Source of the DNA: Astropecten irregularis
Taxonomy: Eukaryota; Echinodermata; Asteroidea; Paxillosida; Astropectinidae
Direction of reading: 5' to 3'
Assembly: GCA_963971285.1 (NCBI GenBank)
Contig: OZ020262.1
Location: 11,511,308-11,575,307, forward strand
DNA length: 64,000 bases
A program made the translations under genes and the position numbers. Position 1 is the first letter of the stretch; the number at the start of each line of letters is the position of its first letter. The notes under the pieces are model-generated. The model did not search any database and was not told the origin of the DNA. It was given only the letters and a program-made list of their open reading frames with translations. This document shows, piece by piece, positions 45,301 to 60,300 of the stretch.

Positions 45301-48300
45301 TGAAAACCATGAAACATGTACCCAGTTTAAAATGCAGGAATTTCAGCGAGAACTTCACCAGAAAATTGAATTAATGGTTACACCTTTATATGACACCTGC
45401 TACAAACATTCATGATATATAGCGCCCTCTAAAGTCAGCAAACCACACCTCAAACTGAATTATTTGCTTCATACCACAAAATGCATGTTTTTATTAATAA
45501 GAGCATTCAGGTAAATCAATTTGAGTAAATGATTTTGATTTTGGCCTACAAACCTCAAAAGCAGAATCCTGAAAAAGGGGACACAACAAACAAGGCAAAT
45601 TGTGTCAACAACAACAACAACAACAAACAACAACATCTACACGTATCATGCTGGGAATAATAAACAAATTTAACCAAACAAAAATCACAGGAATTATAAA
45701 ATGCAGAATGTTTTCAAAAGTAAACAGTCATATCACATGATCATTGAGGAAAGGATTTTTTTTCTCAAAAATATGTTACCATGGTTATAGATAATTCATA
45801 AATATTCATAAATATTCATAAAACAGCACAATAATGGATAAGTTGTGGAGAAGTTATGATTGGGACTGGATGAAACCTTTTAGAGATTTTGAATTTTTTT
45901 TTTTTCGCTGTGCAGTGTGCACCAAGAATGATTTGAAGACAATAACATAATTATGTACAACACGGATGCAGCAGTGTGCTTGTATTGTGTGAATAACTCT
46001 TCTGGACAAATTCAAGATTGCTTTGAAAATCCTGAAAGAACCATAAACTGTATTAACTCAACATTTCAACCCTTTCCAGTGCTCATCTTCATTAAAGGTA
46101 TAATACATGATTGGTAAAGGTGACAGAACAGCACTTAATAAATTTTGTCTGATCCAGCATGTTCATGAAATAACACACCTTTGAAAATTTGAGTCACGAG
46201 AAAACGGCAAAAACCCGACTCAATTTGTTCTCATACATGTAAAACATAAAGAATGGTTTTGATCTCACCCCGAGATCAAAACTGTTTTCGGTCTTTGTTT
46301 GACTAATTTCTGAATAAATACACCATTTCAGGTGGAAAAATTTCAACGGTATGTTTCTACCAGCACCATCTTCATACCCTAAAAAAACCGGGAGCATTTC
46401 TGTTTGGGTATATTACCGATCCTGTACTGTACCTTTAAAAGAAGCACTCAATGTGAAAGCACCCCAAAATCAAACGAAATCAGCAACCTTCCCCAATAAA
46501 ACCCCCAAATACAACAAGGAATCACGCCTACCTTGCTCTCGGATGTGAGTATATCGGAGAACATGGCCCGAAACTCCTGGGGATCGCTGAGCTTGAGGTC
46601 CCGGGCCCCTTGCAGGCAGTTCCGGATGGACTGTAAGTACTGTTCCGCGCCTTCTTTGGATTGGGCCATGTCCATCTCCTGAGATGCCAGGAGTTTCATG
46701 CCTTCAGAGCACCACGTCTGCGCCTGGGAAAAAATCAAGAAAAAAAATTTTCATTTCGGCTCGGAACTTTTGCTCACAGCACCAAAGTCCAGCAATGTGC
46801 TTCGGTATCCCTATGTCACATTCATTGGACTGAACCAGGTTAGGCCATCATGCACTGGTTTGAGTTTAGTTGCCTGGGTTCTATGATACTTTGTTGTACA
46901 AAATACCAAACTGTGCAGTATCCCTATGGCACATTCTTTACACTTTGACCAAATTGGACCTTTCGTTTTCGTTTTCGTTGACATTTTATAGTACCTGGGC
47001 TCAGTAGTCTCTTGACCTTCGACAATACTATAGACCGATCCAACGGCACGATATACTGTCCACCATTACTGCAGTGTCCCCGCCTGCCTTTTGTCTGGCA
47101 ACAAAAAAATTTACGCTCCGCCGCACTCTATAAATGCAGGGTGTATTTCTGCTAATCATGGGACATAAACCCTACAGTATAGAGTGCGGTGGAGCGTAAA
47201 TTCCTTTGTTGCAGAACAAAAGGCGGGCGGGGACACTACAGTAATTGCTGGTGTTTCCTAACTTCATGGTCGCGCCGTCAGATCGGTGTGTAAGAGACTT
47301 TTAGCAGATACTGTAGTAATGAGGCCAGATCTGATTTATTGGCTTTGAATAAGCGTAGACACCAGCTTCACAATAGCCCTAGCCCTATCTGTAGCCCTTC
47401 ATTCCAATCTAGACTAAGAATACGATGGCTCTCTAGCTATCACAGCTGTATAGCAGACTCACTTTATCAATTCTCTCATGGAGTTCCAAGGAGCGTTGCA
47501 GCGCCACGTTCCGGGCGTCCAGTCGCTGGGTTAGGTCCTCCATGATCCTCTTCAGCTCAAGGCACTTCGGCCGGATGCTGTCCTCTCCGTACTCCTGCTC
47601 CTCCATCAGCTCCAGGCCTATGGCGTGGACCTTCTGACCGTTCTCCAAGGAATTCTGCACAGCGCAAAGACACGACATTAGTCAAGGGAAAAAAAGGTGA
47701 TCAATGTAGTGCGATGTCGTGTTGCTGGTAGCTGCTGGAATTGCTATCCTTCATCAGACAACTGAAGAACTGCATGCTGTGGTGTCCGTTCCTTATCTGT
47801 ATCTACCGCGATGAATAAGAAACTAGTTCTTTAAGACCCCACGACAATTCAAGATGGTGTCATGTTTAGCGACACCATCTTGTCTAGGCCCAAAATCCAA
47901 ATTTTTATTCTTAACAAAAATGAATATCTTGTCAGTCCTAACAGAAGGCTATACATGTATGTTTTCAATTTTGATTTCTGACCAGAAACTAGGGCAATCC
48001 AGTTTGGACAACACAACTTCATGTGCAGAATAAAACTGAATAATTGTAAAAACTAGGATTAAAAACTAACAAACAAACAAGCAAACTAAAATACAAAATC
48101 AAAATTGAAAGTCGGTCGTCTGACAAGGGAGTAGACCTACCTGGCTGTCTGCGGTGAATTCGTTGTGAATCTTCATGAGGCTCTGGACTAGCAGCATTGA
48201 GCTTCCCTGATCCGTCATTCCAGCCAACTTCTCCGACAAATTCTCCAGTAGAACCATGGCCTGTTGATTAATTGAACGAGCAAATAAAACAAGACTCAGA

Positions 48301-51300
48301 ACCAGGATCAAGTGAAATATTTTCTGGGGATTTTCCTCAACTGCCATCTTTTCAAATGTTTATAAAAAAAATCACATATCACGTCACAATTCTATGACAG
48401 AACTCAAATTTTGTGAAAAAAAAAACTGGACAGCAGGTCTAGTAATCGAAGCATTTAAAAAACATGTACTAGACCTGAACTTTTTTTTACAAGACCTGTG
48501 CAGCTGTGGCATTCATGTACTGTAGGATAACGCTACCTCCATGATTGTTTGCAATATTTTGTCAAAAATCATCAATTTTAATAGGCACCATTTTAATTGT
48601 ACACAAAATCACTAGACAGCCAGACTAGTGCAGTACACTCCTTACTAGACCAACACTGATAAAATCACAAGATTCGGTCCAAGGTCTAGTGGATATTTCG
48701 ACCCCTGTATGAGGGTTTCTCGCTTACTTGGCTACGCGTAAAAATTTGGCGCTGACCCTCTGGACTAATATCTATTAGGGCCTACATGTATGTACTGTTA
48801 TATTGTATTTAACCCACAATGGCACATTTAAGGTGCTATAGTTCTGTATTTGACAGTTTGCTGCAAATTACGCCAGCTCAGAAGAACTACATGTACCTGG
48901 GCTGGATGACGAGGACGTAAAGAAGCTCCAACCTCGGAGCAGCAACTTACCTCTCTGAAGTCATCCTCAAACCTCCTGAGTTTCAGACATTGCACTAGTT
49001 TGACTTCATGGTCCACCCACATTGCTTCAAACCTTCCCTCGGTCTCTTCCATCTGCACCAGCAGCCTGAGTGAGGAGAGGACAGAAAGGATATGAACTCA
49101 ACTTGCATCGCCTCGTTGTCATCTTGCGATAGGACGAAGAGTGCATCAAACTCAGCGTATTTACGATCCGGCAAAATAAGGGCCCTTTTTTTTCAACAAT
49201 TGACGATCACCGAAATTGCGCGTAACAATGTGAGAGTTATCAAATGGTAAATTTATTGGTCTACCATCCAAATTTTGGGGGAAAATTTTGGAAATGGCTT
49301 GTCTGAGAGTTTGTATAATAAATAATGGGCATATCAGTTTGATTATTAATTATTCTTAATTAAGGAAATTAAGTAAAAATTAAGTTTGTCACTTCGTAAA
49401 ATCAAAAATTATATGATTCTTGAAAAAAAAAACAGAAGAGATTACATGGTGTCACCACAAACCTATCTTCCTTTTCGAAACAATTTTGTTCCTCTGCCAA
49501 TCAACAAATGCAATAACCTCAAGTATCTCTATCTATATCCAGTTTGTTAACCATGTACCTTAATTTTCCTAATGTTGCTTTAGATGTTTTTTCCTAAATG
49601 TTGATTATTATTCTGCATTTTGTTGTATTTGTAAACTTTTGTAAGCCACCAAAGCAAATTTCCTGAATTGGAGGAATGAAAAGAATGAATGAATGAATGA
49701 ATTTTACCTCTCAATTCCGCAAAGCGTAGCCACCTTGTGCGGGTTCTGGTCAGGGCTCTCATCCAGTGGCCGTCGCATACAGCGCAGCAGCGTCTCGCCG
49801 TACTTCATGGCGCTCTGCAGGTCATCCTTGATGTCCATGCGCTTCTTACGGTGTTCCATCAGCAGCGTGTTGGCCGACTCAACGTCATTGGGCAGCTCCG
49901 TCTGGACAAACTCGTCCGTCAGGACCTGGACGGCCGTGGAACGCTCCCGGCAGTTGTTGGCAAACCTCTCGATTGCCTGGAAGGGGAATAAGAAGTTCGA
50001 GTATTAAAAGAGGCACATACTTGAATCCCAAACATTGACAAATAAAAATACATTTAACTATACATAACAACACACATTTCCACAAACTAAAGCCCAATTT
50101 ATGCAAGTGAATTGCAATACGAATACAACCCAAGAAAACTAGCTCTGTATCTTTATCAAAGGCTAAATTACAAGAGAACAAGAACATGCTATCTTTTCAT
50201 TTAGTCTTTAACCCTTCTGGTGTTTTGGAGGATTTCGGAGGATTCAGGATATAATGTCATTCTCAAGTGAGGACCACTTGAGGAGTTGCAAGGATTCAGG
50301 ATAAACGCATTTTTTGAGGTATGGCCACCGAAGGATTTTGAAGGATTCAGGATTCAGGGTCCTCTCATTTTGAGTATAAGTGAGATCACTGGAGGACTGT
50401 GGAGGATTCAGGATGAACGCAGTTTTTAAAGTGTGACCATTGGAGGATTGTGGAGGATTCAGGATGGTACTCAGTAAAATGCCCCTAGGGGGTTAGGGTT
50501 AAGAAGGATCACACTAGGATCGAAATGCATAAGCCCTCCTACATGTACATGCAACTCCAAGCATTTTATAAATTTCAGGTCATTCTTTTGGTTGATGAGC
50601 AGTTTGCAGCAGTTTATTACTTGTAATCAATACAAATTTTACTGCAAGTTATTTGAGATGACAAAATTAGTATGAGAAATAAATATTATTCATTTTTTCA
50701 TACGTGTCTTAGATTAGTAGAAATTCTAAGCTTTCGATTGAAATATCGCGTGCCAAGTTCCACCAACAAATGGTTCTATGCATACAAAAACAACCAATAT
50801 ATCTTTTCAGCTGACAAATTAAATCTAAATTAATCTTGACATGAAGCATCGTATCAAGTTGTTTTTCTCTCCTACTTTCTTCGTACTGATGTGTGTTTCG
50901 ATCTCAGTATAAATGTAGAAATAGGACGAAGCTGGTGCCGATGAAAAAAGGCACGAGTGTAAAAAACACGTCAGTCAGTTGACATGGCTTCCAAATTAAT
51001 CTGGACACCTCGCAACATCAACAAAATTATAGGCAAATCCCTAAGACGACGACAACTCTACTTTAGCCCGAGCAGGGGGGCGGGGGGTAAAGGTAGGGGG
51101 AAGGGGGAGGGAGGTTGGGGCGGTAAGTTGCCGTTAGGTTGTGCTGGTGACTGAGTCTCTAGCCGGTAACCGGCACTGTTCTAAGTGATATATCCTGTGG
51201 TCTAGACAAGTTAAAGGCCACCTTGCAGGGCACCGGCTAGAATTTCCCCACGTCATATTTCAATAATAGACACATGCATGTACTGTAAATGTTTCCTGCA

Positions 51301-54300
51301 TTTTACACTGTATACATGTATGTACAATGTACGAACATGTATACGTGTTATATGTTTTTCCATTGCTGGGGCCGATTTCTCTTACATATTGCAATCATCG
51401 CTAAAGCCAAAATCCATCGCTAAACGGAAAATCGCAAATTGCTGTTCAGCAATGGATTTCGCAAAACATTTATTTATAGTGGAATTCGCCCCTGGTATTA
51501 AAATTGACCATTGAACCTGTTGCCGTAAACATCAGATGCACGGGTACAATTTGGGATGCACATACATTGTGCACAAGAAGAAAACTTGCTACGACAATAT
51601 CACCAGCACATTACAGCAGTGTGACTGACAGTGTAAACACATTTTCAGTCTTTCTGCTTATAAAATTGCATCAGACAGATATCATATGGGGCCAAATTTC
51701 ATAAAACTGTTAAGCACACAAATTTGCTAAGCATGACATTTCTGTCTTTTTAATAAAAACAGGGTTAACAACCACTAATGTCCACGTGTTGTGTATCACT
51801 TGTGATTGTTCTTTGGCTGTTGTTTGCTGACCATGAATATCAAATGGAATTTTCAATGGTGGTTTAATTGTTTTATTGCGCGAGACATTTTTGTGCTAAG
51901 CAAATTTTGGTGCTAAACAGTTTTATGAAATTGGCCCCTGTACACAAGTCATCTGGTAGGGCCAGTATATAACACTCTTCGACAAGCCCTATCATGCATA
52001 TCTGTTGTCAGTTTGAAAACCGTCTCTGTGTAGACCTATACATTTCATCTGTCATTATTAATTTCCAAGTGATGGGCAAGTGGGAGCCACGTTAGGTAAA
52101 AGGTAGTATCATACTTTGGTAAGAGACCAAAACAGAAATTTGTTCACAGATTTACGTATAATTTTCAGGGTATGAAGATGATGCTGGTAAAAACCTACTG
52201 TTAAAATGTTTCCGCCTGGAATGGTGTATTTATCCAGAAATTAGTAAAACAACGACCGAAAATCTTTTTGATCTTTTAAAAGATCAAAAATAAAAGAGAA
52301 AAGACTCTTTGACAAAAACCAAAGTATGATACTACCTAGGCAAGGAGGGTAGCGTTACATGCATATCTACACATAGATAATGTACATGGATGAATCATAA
52401 TTCTGTGTACTGGCAACATTTTTTTTTTAGGGGGTTGGGGAAGGGTCGTAAGGCAAGGGTCGTAAAGGGAGGGGTCGTAAGGGCAGGGATGTTGGGGAGG
52501 GGTGATCAGGGAGGGGTCGTAGGGAGGGGTCGTTAGTGGAGGGTTCTTCAGGGAGGGGTCGCAGGGGAAGGGTCGCAGGGGAGGGTCGTAGGGGAGGGGT
52601 CGTTAGGGAGAGGTACATGTACACTGTAGTCAGTGAGGGTCGTTGGTGAAGGGTTTATCAGGGAGGGGTCGTAGGGGAGGGGTCGCAGGGGAGGGGTCGT
52701 ATGGGAGGGGTCATAGGGGAGGGGTCCGGGAGTGGAGAGATGCTTGATTCTGATCCTACAGACCACACACTATGGTCATTCAGGGATGAGATCCCCTTGA
52801 CGACGGCGGCTCATCGGAAAACGAAGGCCGATTCATTTTTGCAGTTGCACACCACGTTATTTATTAAGGCAAACCATTTAACTGACTAAATACGGTGCCA
52901 ACAATTGAACTTTATAATATCAAATTTCCTATCAAAGTTTAAAAATAGATTCAAACTGAATTTTAATGAGGTGCGTAACCTTGGTGATGACGTCATAGTG
53001 ACCAAAGGCTACATTCTGTCATAATCCTTTGTAATCATAGACTGCTTTGGCATCCCATTAACTGGGAACCAAACAATCAACGGTATCAGTAACCAGAGCT
53101 CAAAGTTCTGCTTACCACAGAATTTGGCGGTAATCATTCTCATTCTAAGCTGACTGACTTAGCATCAAATTTCTATGCTAGCAAAGTATTACAAGAAATC
53201 CTTAGTTACACGAACTACGACAGTCGAACGTTCATAATCGAAAATTCCTTGCTAATCCATAAAACAGGATCTCGTAAGCACATAATTTCCTGATTCCGTA
53301 AGCGCCGATTCTACCCTGGCATGTGTTGTGTTTGACTATATCCAACACGTAGTTGACGATAGAACTTCCCCCATCCTGCCAAGCTATTTTTAAAACAACC
53401 TATAAAATTGATGGTCATTATTCATGGGGTTATTAGCGCCATATTGGACTTCCTCATCAATTTCCTGCCAATCACCTGTTATCATCTCGTAATCTCATTA
53501 TCTTGTAATCTTGTTTTTTAAACAGTACACGGGAGATGCTGTAATCTAAGCCTAACTCCCAAGCATGTCGTCACTACACACAGGGTCAGAATAAGCGAGT
53601 TTAATGCTCAATCTTTTACCAGCGCGACATTGACCCTGTCCGCCCGGGTTGTACCAAGCTGGTTAATTTTAAACCAACTTCCAATCTTAAATGAAAAGCA
53701 GAAATCACTTTGGAGCATAGATACACGGCATTACGCAGAGTACATTTGAGTCTTAAGGCCTTTTCACACGACGCTAAAAAAAACCTCAACCATTGAGAAA
53801 TTCTCTAACAGTTGCGAAATCTTACAAAAGTGTCATCGTGTGAAAGGACACCAATGCTTGAGAGTGAGTGACCCACGTCCCTGGTGAATCCTTGAGAGAT
53901 TTTGACCGAGGTCCAGACCTACGACAAAATTTCTCAAGGGACCCTTGTGAATTAGTGCTTTGCACTGCGCATGCTTGTGTTTTCTATGTTTTTCAAATCC
54001 AAGAAAAAAACATTTCAACTGGGGTTTTCCTTCGACGCTGCTATCCCGATCCGAAATTGACCCCCAACCTCATGTCCGACTGAAATCTGCCCGGACAAGC
54101 GTATTAACAAAAACTCACCATTCTGTCTTCTATCCAGGAGGTAAGGTCGAAGCATATAGTTCCGTCAAACTCCTTTGTCAGTTGCGTGGGATGTATGGCG
54201 GCATTGAGATCCTTTGGCGAGTCGAGCAGGAGAATCTAGAAACAGTCCCATTCGAGAAATTATTTTAGACGGATAAAAACCATCCACAACAAGAAAAACA

Positions 54301-57300
54301 CCGAGTATTTTACATCCACACAGATCAAGGACATAGATTTCACGCAATAACCCAGGGAATATACAGCAGCGAACAGACTCCTAGTATACTGTATGTGCGC
54401 GAGGGGTTTTAACCAGAAACAAAAAGAAAACAAAAAGGACATGAAACGGCGCTCGTCCTGTGTGGATCACCCGAGCAGGGGATCACCTCTACTTCTACAA
54501 GAGGGCAGGAAGTCCTACTTATACAACACGGCAGAAGCTGGTCTGTGTGGCTAGGGTAGACGGCTACTTTAGCAAGGGGGCTGGTAAACGAACAGGTTTT
54601 TCCTTTAGGCTTGGCTTGGGACAGGATAAAAAGCAAAAGGGGTAGGCTAAGATGAAGAAAGGGGTGATGGAAAAAAGAATATTTTTCAGGGGGCCCCTCG
54701 ATGTTGATGAGTCATACCAGCCGAGGATTATCGTCAACAACTCGGAGGAGGGGAAGGGGAGGAATCCAAAAGCAGTTCATGCCAAAAAAGGTTGAGGGGC
54801 AGGGTGAGAAAATACAGCAGTTAGCGTAAATGTCAAGCTTTTTTCTTTCATTTTTTCTTGAGAGGCAGAAAAAAAAGTACGACCCCTACAATAAAAAGAA
54901 CAAGTAGGCTTAAGAGTTGGCCAATTTTTGGCCTAAAATAACAATTTACAAGACGGTTTACTAAATTTACTATTATTTTTAATTAATTTAATTAATTGAA
55001 TTACTTAATTAAAAAGCCGTATCCTCTTTGAGTGATCCGCCATGTACTGTTTCTCAGGTTGCAGCATTGCTGTGTGTATCGGTGAAATGATCCTTGGGAT
55101 ATGGCGGCATGTGAGTGGTTTTATGGCTTCTGACTTGAACTACTGGACCAAGTTGGGCAATCAAGTCCAACGAGTATACTCCTGAGCGCTCGAACGGCTG
55201 GAGTTCGACACTCGGGACAGCGAGAGTATACTCTCAACATATAGGGAGTATACTCCTGCACCGGAGAGTACTGCGCACCCATCATACTCGTATTACCGGG
55301 AGTAACCGCTCGAACAAAGCCTATGCATCCTCTAAAGTCTAAAAGTTCAACTTCCGAGATGGAATTTGTAAATTTGGGAGAGGCAAAGGTTACTGAGAAT
55401 ACATGGGTGTGTTTTTTTAAGGTAGTGAAACTGACAACAGGAATGACGCTCACCTGGAACTTGAACTCTTCCTTGGAGAACCGGAACCGGAAGTCAGAGA
55501 GTTTCTTCTGGAAGAAGCTCCTGGGTTTCAGGACGTAGACACCCTGGATGACCCCGGGGAAATATCCCTGCTACAGGAAGGCCAAGGTAGAGATGATGGG
55601 CCAGTCAGAACAGGAAGGAGAACCACCCAGGAAGGTATGATGTACGCCACAAGGTGCCACGATGACAGGGGTACAGATCAAGGAGAGAGGGGGCAGGGGG
55701 TAAGGGTTGGAGACAGTCACACATGCGGGTACGGAGGAAGGTTTTAGAAGGTGCAAGCCACGATTAGCAGAAGAGGTGTTACGGGAGCCATGCAAGATAC
55801 ATAATGCCACGAGTAGCCAGGCAGCATCACAAAGAGTACACATAGAGTTGAGATTCACAAGATGAGGGTGGCAAGGAAGCAGACAGGATGGATTACGAAT
55901 GGCAAAAAGAAGCAAGATCAGAGAGAAGACGTCCGTTCAACATTGAAGACGGAGATTGTTGGGATGGAGGAAGGAAAGAAAGACAGAGAAAACAAAATGA
56001 CCGTCAAAAGAGGCGAAGAAGAAAGTCCGGTCGAAAAAGGAGAATTCATGTAAGTTCTCAAAGCAAGAGAGAGGGAGTGTATGGTTAGAGAGCAAGTTGA
56101 CAGAAAGTTGAGGCATCGGGCACAAAAACCAAATAATGATTTGATTGATGGAGCCCATCCCGAAAAAAGGAAAGCAGCATTTATTGCGTTTAGAAATTTC
56201 AAGAGTTAGACAGGGTAAATTTGAAAAGTCGGAAGCGTTATAGAGAAAGATGGTTCACAACAAGCAATTGGAACATAGAGACGAAAATACGAAGCACAGC
56301 ATGCAAGGGGATTTGTACAAGCAAAACAAGCACGCAACAAACCACCAAATACATATGTAGAAAGGAATACAATTTGCAAAGATGGGAAGAGGGAGAGGGG
56401 AAAAAAACAGAACAAAAGCAAAACAAATTAAGAATAATTTCACAAATGCTTGATGACTATCACGTTCGCATGCTTACAAATTACATTTGAAACGTGCAGT
56501 TCGGTCAGGTGACTACAAACAGGTATCATCTACATGTTCATACACACAGTCCACAGAGTAGAGATGGTCATTATTCGGGGCAAATGACCAACTTTTCTAC
56601 TTCTAGAGACTTTCTACTTCAAGCGACATGGATTTCTGTGTTCAGATTAAAAACAGATCCCTTTTCACTGTTACCCACCGAATTGAATAAGAATTGAATC
56701 TGTTTTTGAATCTGAAAATGGAAATTTTACATGTAGGAATGCTTGTAAAATTAACCTGTTTATTGAGGAATGAAAAAATAAATGGCACTTATCATGTAAA
56801 ATGAACATTCTTTTTTTTTTTTTGCAATGAAAAAGTCACAACGTAGGGAAATGCATCTTTATTGCATGTAATATACAGTACATGTACACATATCTTTGCC
56901 ATCACTACAATTCAACATGCTGCATGATACGCAAGAGCCTATGAAAACTTACAAGCACTATAAGCCCTTTTCCAAACCCAGGCTTTGGCTCTGGCTCTGG
57001 CTCTGGCTCTGGCTCTATACTAGCTGGCTCTGGCTTTGGCTCCATTATGTCATTTTAATGTGAGGTGTACAGTCTGAAAATAGAGGCTATTGGATACAGT
57101 CTGACAGCAGAAACGTGTACTCTTTGTTTTTATACACAAGAGAACAGAGCTTGGCAACTTTGGCCAAAAAAGTCAGAAACCTGAACTGTTCAGTTTTTTG
57201 GATGACAGCGACGATACCTGAGCCAGATCCCGAGCCAAAACTCGATCCAAGGTTTGGAAAGGGGCCAAAAAGGCAAAAACCACAAGATGTGACCTGGTAG

Positions 57301-60300
57301 GCTGGTGACCCGGTAGTAATAACACGGTAATTGGGTCAAAATGCTTAGGGTGCTATACTTTTGAGTGCTACACTTTGGCTACATTGTCACAAGAGGGAGC
57401 TCTCCTTGGCAACAAATAATACACATAGCTTCATTTCACCATGTTCACAGACCGGGTTTTATCATAGGTAGATGGCCATATTTGGTTTTTATTTGCAGTC
57501 CACTCACAGCAAGCACCTGTTGTTTGCAAGGTCATTTCTGCGCACTCGCCCCAATGACATTTCACAATTTACCAAGAGTTAAGCTCTTAATTATTTACAC
57601 CATGTAGGAAATTAAATTAGCAAAAATTGGGTCTGCCATGAGTGGCTGAGTGCACAATGAGGTCTGATGACATGTGTGCAGCATACCTGGTCACATTTTG
57701 TGGCACCCAAGGGAGACTAGGGGTGGGGAGAGTGGGTGGGGGATAAGGAGAAGGGGGCCAATGAGAGAGGGTAAGGGTAAAAAACTAACAATGGGTCGAT
57801 GGAGGACTTTAAAGGGCCTTTCACACTATCCAAAATCTCGGGGTTGGAACCGGATCGAACCCCGAGATTTTTTTCAAACCTTTTCACACTTGAATATTTT
57901 CAACCCCGAGCCAACCCGGGTAGGACGGCCTAGCCGGATCGAAATCAACCCTGGTAGGGAGCAAGGTTTTGTGAAAATTTCAACCCGATTCCAAACTGCA
58001 TTTCTTGCCGTGATGCGCGTCATATGAACCGGTTCACTATAAACGTAGTGTGAACGTTGTGGCTGTTCGATCCGGTTCAGAAACTTGCCGGGCTGAACCG
58101 GGGCAGATCCGGGTTGGTTTCAACAAGGATCGAAAAGGAGATAGTGTGAAAAGGCTTTAAGAAGGGGGTAGCTCGCCCGAAACTTACCGCTATTCGGACC
58201 AGGGTGGACTTGACTTCATTCCACGTATCGCTCCGCCGATCCACAAGGATTGCGAATCCCTTGTCCATATCCAGCATACTGTGCGAGAAAACAAATGCAG
58301 ATTACCGTCAAATTCTCCCTAAGTATTTCCATCTATTCCGACTTATTTCTATTGGGTTTGAGGGAACTGGAAGCACAAACTGAAGAAATATATTTTGGAG
58401 ATTTTGCTGCAAACCAAACAAGAAAAGTGAAGTAATGATTTTAACAAACAAAGTAGCACCATCACAATTTGATAAATCAAAGGGATTTCTTTGCATTAAT
58501 GCAGCTTTTGAATATAGTGAACTTCCAAATTGTAAAGGGAATAAGTTTTGCGAGTTTGCATGGTAAAAGGATTCATGAAAAAAAAAACTTTGTGGAGAGA
58601 CTCTTGTTTTGAGAGAGTGAGTGGTTTTGCAAAGGACATTTCAGACTTTCAGGCCTGGAATTAAGTTCTGAAAAGGGCAAGACCACTTTTCCATTGCAAG
58701 GGGCACTTCCATTGGAAAATGTCTATGGAAATATTTGAAGGGGCACAAAGGCCAAGAACCAGGGAAATGAAGGCCATGGCCTCCGTAGCCTTCATTTGAT
58801 TCCAGGCTTGGATTTTACCAAGTCATCTCACTCAGTAATTTCTAACTGTCTTTATGACTGCATGAAGCTGAGGATTGTCGAAGCATCCTGACAAAAACTT
58901 TGACAAGCAAGTCTTTTACGAACCAATGACACTCTTTCAGCATGTTCAGAGCTAATTCACAAAGTGAGAGGAATACCCAAAACAAGCGACAAACAATATT
59001 TCCACATTCCCATGATAAACACAAATTGTGATAAAGTCCCACCAGAGGTGATGCCTTAGCAGTAATATGACAAGATTCTGATGGCAAATATTAGTCTAAT
59101 TCAGTGACAATAAAAAATAAACATTCACTTCAGATCAGTATCAAACAAGACCAAACTTAGTATTGCACTTGTGAGAGAAATTAGGTTTGAGTTTAGAAAT
59201 CCCATTCTTTTGTTTGTATCCCCTGTTGAGTTACATGTTAACTGGGTACATACTGTATTGGAGAATTAGTTAAATCAAGGAAGGATGCCCCTTTTTAGAA
59301 CTAGGAGGATGCACGTTTTAGTGATTTTTGATTTGTTTTCTGGGCAAGATGTTACGAAGATCAACAAAGAGGCATTCAAGACATTAGGATTAGATCTTGG
59401 TCAAAAAGTTGTATTTTAACAGAAGTTAGGATCAAACATTTGAAGTAGATGTACAATAGTTATGTAGCCAGATTTCATTTTAGACTGAATTAATTCATTG
59501 ATTTTGTTATAACTCAGTGGTGTATTGGAGAAGAATTTTGAATGTTTCTCGTCGACAAATCCTGGTCATTGAACAGACAGCCAATGACTGTAACTTGATC
59601 TGCTGACCCAACAATATGGATCCGATGTCATTCATTATGGGGATCATCCCCATAAGGCCTACAAAAAATTGTTGTGTTGCCCTCAGCGATCGACCGTAAA
59701 ATGCCAAAACTTTGGGTCGGGATTTTTTTTTTTTTTTTTTTCTCTGAGTCCTAAAGTATAAAAACTCACAATTTTTGACAGAAAATGTCAGATTTAGCAG
59801 TAAAAAAGCGTGTCCCCTCAAAACGACCCAAGACCGTTGATTTATAAGTACATTTTTGAAAGTCTGCCCCAAAAAAAAAAAATTATAAAAAAATCGACCG
59901 ACCGACCCAAAATTTTAATTTTTCCACTTGAGGGCAACACAACAATTTTTTTTAGGCCTAATGAATGTACAATGACATACAAATAATGTAACCCATGAGA
60001 AAAAACCAAAATGGCCACAGGGAAGAATCATGAAGGTGGAATGCCATACTTCACCGAGGTTTTATGTTGCGGGAGGGGTTGGTAATGTTGGTAGACAGGG
60101 AAAAGTGATAATCCCAAACAGAACCCAAGTGAGAATTTAACAAAAGTGAGGCAATTCTTATTGAATTCAAGGTTTGAAGTCGTGCCCGGCAATAGTTTTT
60201 GTCATCTATGGATTATCTCATGACTCAACGTATCTCAAAACTTCACCAAGGCACCAGCATTTAATAGCAAATTTAACAAGAATTGGGTAAATTAAAGGGT

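Larger units (their letters stand above)
39562..46531. other. Long RhoGEF intron: no exon seen
   Basis: About 7 kb hold a polypurine tract, a GATCGAAAC pair, a family G element, CAA microsatellite near 45608 and a family D element. The longest open frame (40841-41386, minus) is compositionally biased and has no recognised similarity. Confidence 0.55.
49977..54118. other. RhoGEF intron: repeats
   Basis: It contains imperfect GGAGGATTCAGGAT tandem words at 50220-50470, repeat J, a G-rich tract, families F, C and A, the G-rich minisatellite and an H-like element. No exon is seen. Confidence 0.5.
55568..58187. other. RhoGEF intron within SEC14
   Basis: It has purine-rich unique DNA with overlapping unconvincing frames (55570-56500), a family G element, a G-rich stretch at 57710-57770 and the family H element. 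No exon is recognised. Confidence 0.5.

Noticed and set aside
52427-52766. Pro-rich minus-strand frames
   Set aside because: They are translations of the G-rich minisatellite.
55571-56202. Minus-strand frames next to the SEC14 exon
   Set aside because: A clear acceptor (tgtagcag) places the exon border at 55567. The upstream frame lacks recognised similarity and fits neither phase nor domain.
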